Shown here piece by piece: positions 23,034 to 33,064 of a stretch of DNA of 64,000 nt; the stretch's first letter is position 1; every line of letters begins with the position of its first letter. The translations under genes and the position numbers were made by a program. The DNA is from Hydractinia symbiolongicarpus. Taxonomy: Eukaryota; Cnidaria; Hydrozoa; Anthoathecata; Hydractiniidae. The stretch lies in the NCBI RefSeq assembly GCF_029227915.1, contig NC_079884.1, positions 14,940,001 through 15,004,000 on the forward strand, written 5' to 3'. Below the pieces are notes generated by a model. It ran no database searches. It saw nothing but the letters and a program-made list of their open reading frames with translations, and had not been told where the DNA came from.

Positions 23034-23581
23034 ATGAAGCTTGGTTACTTATTATGGTCTACGATTAATAAAACTACATGTGCTACTGCTGACAAAAATA
23101 TTAATATATCAGAAAAGGAAATAGGAGGACTCCAGTATAGTGGGGGATATATTTTACTCAAACTTCACAGAAATTTGAAAAGTTCAAAAAATTGGAAGAG
23201 TCTGGAATACCAACAAGCAATAGCACTTATGGAAGCAAGTAAGGGGGAAGAAATCAATAATTTGATTTCTCATTTAAATCGAGGTGGACTATGGCAAATT
23301 TCTCTTCCAATTCAAAAAATATTAATAATCTGTGAAAAATACTTCCGACTAAAGATGTTAGTTTGAGAAAAATTAACATCAAATCAATCATATCAGAATT
23401 CGCAAATTTGTATCATATCAAGGACTCTTTTAAAGTGGTTTCTACTGAAGAAATTCCTATTACTACACAAGTTGAAAAAAACTCACTGTTTTCAATAATT
23501 CAGTTGTATACAAGAGTACGGTACGAGTACTTATGCCAGAGATATCGCTCAAAAAGACTGAGTAGCAAAAACAAGCAGTAA
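23034..23581 (+). pseudogene. Displaced C-terminal half of the C2H2 gene
   Basis: Two overlapping frames, shifted by one base near 23363, encode LGYLLWSTINKTTC..., ISEKEIGGLQYSGGYILLKL, LISHLNRGGLWQISLP and then IKSIISEFANLYHIKDSF. The GLQYxGGYxLxKLH ... NRGGLW arrangement resembles the 'LQYIAGY ... GGL' tail found after the catalytic core of P/THAP9-type transposases. That comparison is from memory and moderate. The frames follow the C2H2 exon on the same strand with no intervening promoter. Confidence 0.5.
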
Positions 23582-24102
23582 AAAGGCATTACGTAAAGAA
23601 ATAAAAAGATCCGTTGAGAAACCTTTATAAAATGATAATATATCATTTATAACAGACTAAGAATACGGTAAATAACCACTTATATGCCATACGGTAACCA
23701 CTTATATGCGTGAATTGTGAAGCCCAAACCATCATCAATACACACTTCTAAGTATGGCTCACTCCAGGGTTGTGTAAACCTTTTAAATGTAGTAGTATTG
23801 TCAGTTAAAAATGTCTCACAACCATTCAAGGATTTTAAGTTTTTAATGCGTGTGTTTAAATCTTAAGGTTTTTGTAATAGGGGTTAATAGTTGTAGGAGT
23901 ACTCTAAGTCTTTCTTGGTGGTCTTGAGGTACCTTGTTTACTGAAACTTTTTGCTGGCATGTTTAATGTTGGGATAGCACCATGTTTTAATTTCTTCTTC
24001 GTCATCTTTGCCCCAACAACTATAAGAGACATTTTTTAAAAGATTTATTTAGAATTGTTAAGAACAAATTAAGTACATTTTAGCCTAAAAATCTAAAAAG
24101 AC

Positions 24103-24336
24103 CTAAAGCAGTATAGAAAGGATACTTAATGCCTTCTTTATGATGCATTCATAAACATTATTATTAGCTATATGTTTTTTAAAGTTCTCATCTGCTACTC
24201 TAGTTTTGGTTATTTCAGACAGCCACCGTTGACGCCACTCTTTCTGAACATGTTCTGCAGGAATTCTAAAAATACCAATGCCTTTTGTTCTTCTACACAT
24301 ACTGCACCCGAATACACTACAATTTACACCTGGCAT
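24103..24336 (-). CDS. THAP domain exon, possibly incomplete
   Basis: The start ATG at 24336 opens MPGVNCSVFGCSMCRRTKG, the standard THAP beginning, followed by IFRIPAEHVQKEWRQRW with the conserved Pro and Trp. The C2CH zinc site should finish with CxxH; the sequence reads VYEC then IIKKA, so the final His is absent unless a splice or single-base shift intervenes (a CAT lies one base out of frame). The exon starts about 400 bp inside the right terminal repeat and points inward, consistent with the 5' end of a P-like transposase gene. The rest of that gene is missing. Confidence 0.7.
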   Translation of the reverse strand: MPGVNCSVFGCSMCRRTKGIGIFRIPAEHVQKEWRQRWLSEITKTRVADENFKKHIANNNVYECIIKKALSILSILL

Positions 24337-24779
24337 CTTGTGTGCTAAGTTTTGCCGAATTGTTTTGAACAATTTATTACTTTACCTTTTTATAACATGG
24401 TTACCTGTATCGAAACTTTCGTTCTTATGATGGCTTCCTATTCTAACTAAACATTAACTTTCTACCTGTAAAACATTTATTTGAAGACCATTATTTATGC
24501 GTAAATATTTTTGTTCTTAACTAATTTTTAATGTTTTTTGTAAAATATTATTTTATTAACGGTTTTTAGATTTATTTTAAAACTGTATAGATATTTTTTA
24601 AAATAAAACAACAAAACTTTTAACAAATTCATGTGTTTTTAACTGAAGTTTTATACGCGGCAAATGAGTTGTGCATTATCATGTCACTTTAAATTCAAAT
24701 ATGCGTAATAATAACATAATTGAATAGGTTATTCTTGATCTTCCGAACCAGTGTTTTTTCTATTAACTATGGTAACACC

Positions 24780-25950
24780 AATAGTAAAAGTAGTGTATAC
24801 TGCGTGTACAAACTATTGACATCATCAAAAACTATTGCATAGACTATTTCTACACTATTATTATACTATCCTGATTTTATATTGTATACCATACACAGAT
24901 ATTTGTTAGGATATTTGCATTTCTTTGTATTTTAAAATACTAAAATTATTGTCAATTAATTTTTTTTAATATAGAAAAGAAAGTGCTTTACCCCTTTCCC
25001 TTCTTACATCCAATTTATTGTTACAGGGATAAACAAACATATAGTCATCCTCTTAATTTTTTAAAGCATAGCTATAGACAAGTTATGAACATTTCCATAT
25101 ATACCGTCATTAAAAAAGAAAGATAACATGAAGTAAATGGACTAAACCAACAAAAAAACCTACTTATTGGGCACAGAAGAGTACAGCTGAAAGATCAAAT
25201 TTGGAATTTTTGTAATGTTCCCTGTCATGTTGTATAGACATGTCCAAGTATTGAAAATAGAAAAAAAATTTGCTTGCTGTTTCTTGCTTTTTCCTTTATC
25301 GAAAAGTTTATACACCCTTTTTTAATATAAAAATATAGTCTATAGGATAGTCGAGATGAAATTAGGCAAAAAGGTATAAACAAACTAAGATCCTATGCCT
25401 GCATTGAAATTTTGTTTGCATCAACAAAAAAGTATTTACTTGCATCTTTTATTGACATAACATGTCTCTCCTCAGATTTTATTTAAAGACATTTTCCCAT
25501 AAATTCTAGTTTTTTGTCTGTCACTTGAATTAGTCTACTTAAAAAACAGCACCTTAGGAGTGATTCTTACACCAGGCTACATTTCTATGAATATATCATG
25601 ATCATTTTTGCCTAAGTTTAGAATATTTATGTTGAAACAAAAAACAGTATTCTTATTTAAAAAACAGGGTTGAAAGCTGAAGGTGAAATAAGGTAAAGTA
25701 ACAGATTTATTCAAATTCATTTTCTGTTAGAAGATAAGATGTACTCTGTTTGGATAGTACAGGTTGAAAAGTAAAAGGCTTACACAGTTTTAGATCAAGA
25801 GATTCTTTTGTGTTTGCAAACAGGCTCAGCAACAGGTTTCGAATTGGAATAGTATATGCACACATTATGTGTGGAAAGGCTTCTTTTAACGTTGGCCAGA
25901 CTGGCTGAATTCCCTTAGGAATACATTCATCTCATACATTGATATTTTTT
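24780..25950. other. Non-coding AT-rich stretch
   Basis: No exon, RNA gene or strong repeat seen in about 1.2 kb. Confidence 0.5.
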
Positions 25951-25952
25951 CA

Positions 25953-26275
25953 CATGCACAAACATTTCTGTAGGTAGAAAATATACACAACAGACCACAG
26001 TAATCACAGAAATCCATTTAAAAAAGAAATATTTGCTTAAAATTAGTAAAAGTTGTTAAGAAAAATTACTTGAATATATTAAATTTAGCTAGTTTCAGTT
26101 TCTGTTGTAAGTAATAATTTATTTTATGCTACTCAAAAAATCTTTAATCTTTCTTTAATAGCCATTTTCCTTTCGTGAGACCTGCTTTTCTACCTACACA
26201 AAAGCTCACGCATGCCTATTGTTCTCAAAATGAAATCCAAATAACTACGTCACACGAAAAGTGGTCTATTAAATG
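25953..26275 (+). repeat. Dispersed 0.3-kb repeat, copy 1
   Basis: It matches 54000-54308 in the same orientation. Shared blocks are GTAGAAAATRTAMACAACAG, CACAGAAATCCATyyAAAAA, TACCTACACAAAAG, CGCATGCCyATTGTT and a terminal ACGTCACACGRAAARTGGT. There is no coding capacity; it is probably a SINE or MITE remnant. It ends 70 bp before the Ngaro-like element. Confidence 0.7.
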
Positions 26276-26345
26276 GCTTAAATGCCTATATTTAGGTATT
26301 CAACTATATTAGCTATATCTATATTTAGGTACCTAGCTATATTTA

Positions 26346-26556
26346 GGTGACTTATAAATATATATTTATGAGTGTTTAAATGCACACATATATAGATCTT
26401 CTTCCTACAGTACTCTGGTTTGTATTGCCCATAGTTAGTTCACCATTTACCTATGTGCCTTTTCTGGTCAGCAGCATATATTTTGGTCAGCAGCCTTGCT
26501 AGATTTAAGCTGCAGTTGCCTCATGGTTTTCCTTTTCAGTTCTAGCAGTTTTTCTT
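26346..26556 (+). repeat. Split direct repeat A1
   Basis: It matches A2 at 30833-31058, starting at GTGACTYATAAA and ending CAGTTCTAGCAGTTTTTCTT. It includes the CATATTTTGGTCAGCAG unit, present twice here and three times in A2. Confidence 0.85.
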
Positions 26557-26641
26557 ATGGTTATGTCTGCTGCTTATTAATCCACTTAGCTATATTCTAA
26601 TCAATCATTTTGCAATCAAACCAATCTTTGGCTAATTAAAC

Positions 26642-27427
26642 ATGAATTTATCACCTATATGGATGCTGTTATATTATATCTCACCTACTCAAACGCCAGA
26701 TGGCTCAGAAGATGAAGATTCAACTTCTCAAACCTTCCAATCTGCTGCAATGTCTGTCGCTCTTGAGGAATCGTCCACACTCGAAAAGAAACGTATCCCA
26801 AAATGTCCTGGCTGCAAGGCACTTCTGGCTCTACACGACTTTGGTATTCCCAGTCGTCACTGTCCAGGTCGTCGTTCTAGCGCTACCAACACTGTCACAT
26901 CAGCTGCTTCAATACTTTCCTCAACTATCGCTAATAACCCAATGTCTTCAATCCAAAGATCTTCGCCTCTGCAGTCTCACCCAAACAACCCAAACAAATC
27001 TTTTTTGCCGTCTCAGCTAGCTGCTCTTCGAAATCAGCTGGCTGTCTTAGAACAGGAAGAGCTATCCCTAAGGGAAAGTTTACAAACAGAAGAGCAACAC
27101 CTTCTCAATCAGATTGCTGCTCGACAATCAGAAATAGCTAGGCTTCGCTCAGCTTCTTCCAGAAATGCCTGCCAAGCACAAATTTTAAGCACTTCCCCGT
27201 TGCAGCAAACTGTAAATCCAACCAATCGTGTCCAAGACAATCTCCGCCCTTCACCTCTTGACGTACAACCGCCATCTTGTTTTGCTTCCTTGCTTGCTCC
27301 GCAACAGTCCGCCAATTTGTTGACCAATCGCACTGTCTTGTCACAACAACAAACACGGTCCCTATCGGATGTTTTTCGCCAGCAAGAAGACCGTAGTTCA
27401 GAATTGTTTCTGCGCCCTGCTAATTAG
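26642..27427 (+). pseudogene. Gag-like ORF1, N-terminal part
   Basis: 261 codons. A CxxC...H..C cluster (PKCPGCKALLALHDFGIPSRHCPG) is followed by a Ser/Gln-rich stretch with a central coiled coil (QLAALRNQLAVLEQEELSLR). It ends at TAG 27425 and the remainder of gag continues in another frame from 27433, so a frameshift or small unspliced intron separates the two parts. Gag-like proteins with such zinc clusters precede RT in DIRS/Ngaro elements. Confidence 0.7.
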
Positions 27428-27432
27428 CTAAT

Positions 27433-27903
27433 TTGAGAATTTTTTATGAATTATTGTCTTCTGCCAGATTGCCAACCTCGTCCGATTTACGTGACTATTT
27501 GTCTTATTCCATTAAGATCTTAGAGTTGGCTAGAAAGTACACCTGGGAGTCTGTGCTAAAGTATGACGATGAATATCGAATTCTTCAGCACACTTATGGC
27601 TATCCATGGAGCTTTGACAATAGCCATTTGCATGAAGTGATGCTTATACCTCGTTGGGCCTCCCCTCCTGTCTGTAACTCCTCCAGTACCTTAAGTAAGG
27701 GAAATTCAGGTTCACCTGCCTCAGGATCGTCTTCAGGGTTTCCTACACATACTTCTTCCGCTGTGGAAATATGTCGTAATTTTAACCGCCAAAGAGGTTG
27801 CCAGAAAACAGAATGTAAATTCACCCACGTCTGCAACCGCAAAATTGGTAATCAGGCTTGTGGCAAACCTCATTCTGGACAAAACCACAATTCTGACAAT
27901 TGA
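27433..27903 (+). CDS. Gag-like ORF1, C-terminal part with CCCH finger
   Basis: This part contains DLRDYLSYSIKILELARKYT and YDDEYRILQHTYGYPW, then a serine-rich linker and a C-terminal zinc finger EICRNFNRQRGCQKTECKF followed by THVC (CCCH-type), as in the gag of DIRS-like elements. The stop TGA at 27901 is followed directly in the same frame by the RT sequence (LPSEFRTPLNVDLW). Gag and RT are therefore separated by a single in-frame stop codon. Confidence 0.7.
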   Translation: MRIFYELLSSARLPTSSDLRDYLSYSIKILELARKYTWESVLKYDDEYRILQHTYGYPWSFDNSHLHEVMLIPRWASPPVCNSSSTLSKGNSGSPASGSSSGFPTHTSSAVEICRNFNRQRGCQKTECKFTHVCNRKIGNQACGKPHSGQNHNSDN

Positions 27904-29502
27904 CTACCCTCAGAATTTCGCACTCCTCTTAATGTTGACTTATGGACCAATGAACTGGCTGAAGACCCAGATCGTGACTTCCTCCTTAATGGAATTCACT
28001 GTGGTTTTCAGCTTCTTCCTAAGGACTCTGATTTATTGCCTGCCGAAATGAATAACTACTTTTCTGTTACCAGTCCTACAGCTCATATGAAAGTAGAAGC
28101 TACTCTGCTGGATGAACTTAAAACTGGTAACTATGTTCTTACTCAATGTAAACCTACCATTGTCAGTGCTCTTGGGGCTGTCCCCAAACCTGACTCTGAC
28201 GAGTTACGCATTATACATGACTGTTCCATGCCGGTTGGAAAAGGTGTCAATACGTACATTGATATTGAAAAACAAAAATTTCAAACTATCGATGAAGCCT
28301 GTGCTATGATCAAACAGGGATATTTTATGGCCAAGGTTAATTAACGCCATGCATATCGGTTAGTACCTGTTCATCCATCAAACTATGCTGCGCTTGGTCT
28401 AAAATGGCGATTTTCTGGAAGCACTCGATACTCATATCTTGTCGATACTCGACTTCCTTTTGGAGGTCGAAGTGCTCCTGGAATATTTCATCGCCTTACA
28501 CAATCTGTTCGTCGTATGATGCTAAGACGAAGTTTTCCTCTCGTTACTGTCTACCTAGATGATTTTCTTGTTATTGGCCGAACACAGACTGAATGTTATG
28601 AGGCTATAACACACTCTGTAAATTACTTGTTGCACTAGGGTTTCAGCTTAGCCCTGCTAAGTTGGTCCCTCCATGCCAGCAACTTACTTTTCTTGGAATT
28701 CTGCTTGACACTGTGTCACTTACCCTTTCTCTTCCACCTGCTAAACTGGATGCATTGAGGGAAGTAGTGTCACATTTTTTAACCAAGCAGAGAGCCTCTA
28801 AGAAAGAGTTGCAACGTCTTGCCGGTCACCTAAATTGGGCTTGTAAAGTCGTGTATGGTGGTAGAACGTTCTTGAGACGTGTCCTGGATCTGATGAACAC
28901 CTTGTCTTCCTCTGCCTCGAAGTGTCGCTTGACGCTCGAATTTCACAGGGATATAGCTTGGTGGGATCAGTTCTTGGGTGTGTTTAATGGACAATGCGAT
29001 TTCTATGACCAAAGACCAATTACCAGTCTGCAAACTGATGCTTGCTCTGACGCTGTTGGTGCCTTTTTTGAGGGTGATTGGTTCTATTCTCATCTATGGG
29101 TAGACCATTCCCCTCTTGCCTCTTTGCATATTAATTTTAAGGAAGCGCTGTGTGTCGTTCTTTCTGCTATTCGCTGGGCTCCCACTTGGCAGAACAAAAC
29201 TATCCATGTCTTCTGCGATAATACTGCTGCTGTTGCTATGCTTAATAAAGGAACTACCCATCACCCTGTTATGATGGACTATTTACGTCAGTTGTTTTGG
29301 TTATCGGCTACCTTCAATTTTCGTTTGAAGGCTTTCCATGTAGCTGGTGCTCAGAATGTCCTTGCTGACAACATATCACGTCTTCATTCAAGACAACACT
29401 TATTATCATTTTTGCACTTTTTGCAGCTCAACTCACTGACTTCAGTCTGTGATTTGGTTGCCATCAATCATATGTCTGCCTATTCTTATAATTTTCTCAT
29501 TG
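27904..29502 (+). pseudogene. Reverse transcriptase and RNase H
   Basis: RT motifs in order are LRIIHDCSMPVGKGVNTYI, the block that should read KVDLxHAYR but is KVN-stop-RHAYR (TAA 28342-28344), LVDTRLPFGGRSAPGIFH, and the catalytic VYLDDFLVIG (YLDD at 28552-28563). After a one-base frame break near 28620 come GFQLSPAKL and LTFLGILLD. RNase H follows: TDACSDAVGAFF, INFKEALCVVLSAIRWAP, VFCDNTAAVAMLNKG and AGAQNVLADNISRL supply the D-E-D-D residues. The 3' end splices at 29502 to the recombinase exon. Confidence 0.85.
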
Positions 29503-29549
29503 GTAAGTATACCATCTGGTAGCTAATTTTTGTATTCTCCTTCCTCTAG
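29503..29549 (+). other. 47-bp spliceosomal-type intron between RNase H and recombinase
   Basis: The donor CATTG|GTAAGTAT and acceptor CCTTCCTCTAG|AG are both strong, with a pyrimidine tract before the acceptor. Removal joins ATT G with AG TTG in phase 1, giving LIELPPFVSELV across the junction. The unspliced frame ends 15 codons after the donor. Introns are known in DIRS-like retroelements; this one is very short. Confidence 0.75.
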
Positions 29550-30535
29550 AGTTGCCCCCCTTCGTTTCGGAGTTGGTGCACGACGTTGTCCTTTTTCGGC
29601 AGGCCACCTATGCTGAGAATACAAAAAAGAGCTATCGCACGCATCGCAAGGCTTATGAATGTTTTTGTAGCCAGATGTCTTCGCCACTTGTGCCTGCCTC
29701 CACAGATTTTTTATGCCTATATATTGCCCATTTGGCTAGGTTTTTACTACCACAATCAATTTGTATGTATCTAAATTTTGTTGGCCTTCTACATCTTGAG
29801 ATGGGATATGCTAATCCTCTAACCAACAATTGGACACTATCCACAGTTTTAAAAGGTATGAAGCGTATGCTTGGTGTTCCGGCCAAGCCACGTCTTCCTA
29901 TTACCACTGCTCTTCTTTTTGGTATTCGTTCTCGTCTTAACCTAAATTGTAGCTTTCATGCTTCATTTTGGGCTGTTTGTTTAGTTTCATTTTTTGGTCT
30001 GTTCCATAAGTCACATTTATTGCCGGCATCTTCTACGTTATTTAATCCGCTCAAACAACTAGTTTGGTCTGATTTTACTTTTCATGATGACCATATTCTC
30101 GTTCTATTTAGATGGAGTAAGACTATCCAACTGGGACAGCGCACAATTACTGTTCCACTGGTGGCTTTTCCTTCTTCTCCTCTTTGTCCAGTTCGGGCTA
30201 TTTTGCATGCTTTTTCTCTCACTCCAGGTGTTCTGCCTGATGCTCAAGCCTTTTGTTGGCGCAAATCCTCGATGCTACCCAACACTATATTGACATATCG
30301 GACTTTCATGTCCGTTATGAAAAAAGTGTTGACAGAGTTAGGGTGTTCTACCTCCCAATATGGTACCCACTCGTTTCGCCGTGGGGGGGCCACCTTTGCT
30401 TTAGAGGCAGGTGTTCCCTTGGATGTCATATCCTTATTGGGGGACTGGAAATCTGATAGTATGTGTCTTTACCTTCACATGCCCCTTGCTCAGCGGTTTT
30501 CTGCCCAACGACTTATGGCATCACACCTTGCATGA
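29550..30535 (+). CDS. Tyrosine recombinase of the Ngaro-like element
   Basis: About 328 residues. An N-terminal SAM-like region (RQATYAENTKKSYRTHRKAY) is followed by the catalytic domain. The second catalytic box is intact: GTHSFRRGGATFALEAG (HxxR at 30368-30379), then LLGDWKSDSMCLYLHMP providing Trp and the nucleophile Tyr. The first catalytic Arg, expected in a motif like GLLRKSNL, is His here (GLFHKSHLLP; CAT at 30005-30007). A single change of the second base of CGT would explain it. The enzyme would insert circular cDNA into the genome; this copy is predicted to be inactive. Confidence 0.85.
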
Positions 30536-30580
30536 TATATTTATTTTATTTTATTTTCTACTACTACTTTGGATTTGGAC

Positions 30581-30833
30581 TCTATGTTTTCACATACTTT
30601 ACGTTGTGAGCTATGCTATGTATATATATATTTTGTTCACGCTTATTAATATTATATAGAGATGTGTTATTACCTTGGCTTTGTTGTTGCTTATATTATA
30701 TATGTGTTCTACTTTCATTTCATGCTTGTATATATTTTCAGCTATTTCTATATATAAATGTTTTGTAACTTTTGTCCTGTCTACAGCAATAGAACTGTAC
30801 TCTACAATGATGAGTTTTTATGTGTGAGTTTAA
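30581..30833 (+). repeat. Split direct repeat B1
   Basis: It matches B2 at 31090-31344, from CTCTATGTTTTCACATA to TTTATGTGTGAGTTTAA, with only scattered substitutions. It follows the recombinase stop by about 45 bp. Confidence 0.85.
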
Positions 30834-31344
30834 GTGACTCATAAAAATATATTTATGAGTGTTTAAATGCACACATATATAGATCTTCTTCCTACAGTAC
30901 TTTGGTTGTATTGCCCATAGTTAGTTCACCATTTACCTATGTGCCTTTTCTGGTCAGCAGCATATTTTGGTCAGCAGCATATTTTGGTCAGCAGTCTTGC
31001 TAGTATTTAAGCTGCAGTTGCCTCATGGTTTTCCTTTTCAGTTCTAGCAGTTTTTCTTCCTCCTCCCTCCCTGCTGCTATTATAAATACCTCTATGTTTT
31101 CACATATTTTACGTTGTGAGCTATGCTATGTATATATATATTTTGTTCACGCTTATTAATATTATATAGAGATGTGTTATTACCTTGGCTTTGCTGTTGC
31201 TTATATTATATATGTGTTCTACTTTCATTTCATGCTTGTATATATATTCAGCTATTTCTATATATAAATGTTTTATAACTTTTGTCCTATCTACAGCAAT
31301 AGAACTGTACTCTACAATGATGAGTTTTTATGTGTGAGTTTAAA
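30833..31344 (+). repeat. Split direct repeats A2 and B2
   Basis: A2 (30833-31058) copies A1, and B2 (31090-31344) copies B1. They are separated by a CCTCC-rich 31-bp linker. Adjacency of A2 with both B copies is the expected 3' arrangement of split direct repeats. Confidence 0.85.
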
Positions 31345-31477
31345 GTAATAATTATCCACAAAAAATACCTTGCAATTACCTTTATTGTAGCTCTCTATTG
31401 TAAGTCTATAAAAGCAACAGGATGACAAAAACATGCTGAAGATATAGTTCAGTCAGTATTTTACATTTTCTAAATTT

Positions 31478-31562
31478 CAGGGTTGCGAGTCCCGAGTCCC
31501 ACATCTTGGTTCCCGAATCCCAGGTCCTGAGTGGCCAAAGTCCCAGATCCAGAGTCCCACTT
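31478..31562. repeat. GAGTCCC minisatellite
   Basis: Degenerate GAGTCCC/GAATCCC/AGTCCCA units are repeated about nine times. The minus-strand reading (GSGTLATQDLGFGNQ) is a repeat artefact. Confidence 0.75.
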
Positions 31563-32987
31563 TTCTAATAAATGCCTAAAGTATGTATGAAATCGTATGA
31601 CACTTTTACAAATTAAAAACTGCACCTTCTTCACAACTTTAACATTTCCTACCCAACACACATTTTTAATGAAGATCCATGTCATTTCATTTGTGGTGTG
31701 ATGACTCATGCTTTTTTCTGGGGTTTTGTACTGAAGTATTATGTATACCATATTAATTACTAGTCAAAAAGCACTACTCTATACAGTTTTGTGGCGTCAT
31801 TGCCATTTTTTTTTTTAATTTAGCCAAATTGCCCAGTCCCATGGTGATAATAGCCAAGAAGAACCAAGGTGATAAATGTAGAAAAACAAGAGCTGGAATG
31901 TCTGTCTAAATTGTACATTTGTATAAAAAATTATATTTTCTACATCATGTTTGAATATATAAATAAAAATTGATTTTATTCTTTGTTTATATGTTTTTAT
32001 ATGTTTGGATATAATTCAGATGTATTTTAACTTCAATTCCAGGATCCTTTTAAAACCAAATATAATTATTATAGTTTCATATGCTTTTTTTCAAAAATAA
32101 AACATCACATTATTTATACTAATTTCTCGGTTTTTTAACTCACAAAAGTTTTTTTACATAAGCTACCCTGTTCATATTTTTTGTATCTTATCAAGCTAAA
32201 AAATTTTATAAAGACATGTTTTACCTTGACCTTTTTCATGCTTAATAACATTGTGTTCTACTTTTTTGTAGCTAGCTATACATTTTTAGCTACTACTACA
32301 TTTTTCTAGAGCAAAGCGAAGCCCATTTCCTCATTATTATAGTCAAATATTATAAAAAGTTGCTACAGTGGAGAGTATTTCGCATTTTCTATACAATTTC
32401 CTTCAATATCCTTAGCCTCACTCAAAGCAAGCTAACATAAAGCTGCTGATTTAGATATAGAAAAATAATAGAATTTGGTCTTTTTTATGCTTATAGTAGC
32501 TAGCTATACCCTAAAAAAATACCCTAAAGGTTATAGCTAAGACTTTCTAAATTATGTCGAGTGGTTCTCATCAAATCGTCAACATGTATTGAAAATCCTT
32601 AACTTAATTTTCTGATATACACAAAAATTATGTCTTGATACTTTCCATTTCTGTAACTTGACCTGAACTTTACACTAGTACTGGATATCATGCTAGGTCC
32701 AGCTCTATCTAAGTACCAAGCTAGCCTAACTTATTAATATTCTTCTGAAATTTCTGTTCAGTCTGGAATAAGAGCTTTTTACCCTGCTTTCGTGAAAACT
32801 TATTTTACAAGATAAAACTGTGATTTTTTCAGCTGAACAAGATAACAGCATAAATTTCCCATAAAAATAAAATTGGTAAGTGAATGTTTTAGCTGCATAG
32901 GGTAACATCAGACTTTTTACTGTCTGTTGATTTGAACCGAAGTTAGGATAGTTTTTCAAAAATGGGTATTATGCCTATACGTATGTA

Positions 32988-33064
32988 CTAGTAATAATTT
33001 ATGCTTAGTACCTTATTACACGATTGATGATCTAATAAAGGTAATAAGCATAAATTATTAGTTG
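32988..33064. repeat. Inverted repeat, 32-bp arms, short loop
   Basis: The left arm ACTAGTAATAATTTATGC... (32988-33019) is the near-perfect complement of the right arm (33033-33064), with a 13-bp loop. It could be a tiny foldback MITE or a transcribed hairpin. Confidence 0.75.

Larger units (their letters stand above)
22230..24778. mobile_element. 2.5-kb DNA transposon with 35-bp perfect TIRs (THAP + C2H2)
   Basis: Perfect 35-bp terminal inverted repeats occupy 22237-22271 and 24737-24771, beginning CATAGTTAATAG and ending CACTGGTTCGGAAGATC. They are flanked by a 7-bp direct repeat GTAACAC (22230-22236 and 24772-24778). Inside, a C2H2 zinc-finger gene faces right and a THAP exon faces left. 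THAP domains are the DNA-binding domain of P-element transposases, whose ends also begin CATR, and P elements make 8-bp duplications. This suggests a non-autonomous or decayed P-like element, but no RNase H-like catalytic core is visible. Confidence 0.85.
26346..31344 (+). mobile_element. Ngaro-like tyrosine-recombinase retrotransposon with split direct repeats
   Basis: Gene order is gag-like, RT, RNase H, tyrosine recombinase. The ends follow the A1 ... B1-A2-B2 plan that defines the split direct repeats of Ngaro/VIPER/PAT elements: A1 26346-26556, B1 30581-30833, A2 30833-31058, B2 31090-31344. The pairs differ by only a few substitutions and one extra 17-bp unit in A2, so the insertion is recent. 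It is disabled: a gag frame break near 27425, TGA at 27901, TAA at 28342, a frame break near 28620, and a lost catalytic Arg in the recombinase. Confidence 0.88.

Noticed and set aside
28830-29093. Minus-strand frame inside RNase H
   Set aside because: Shadow of the RT/RNase H coding frame.
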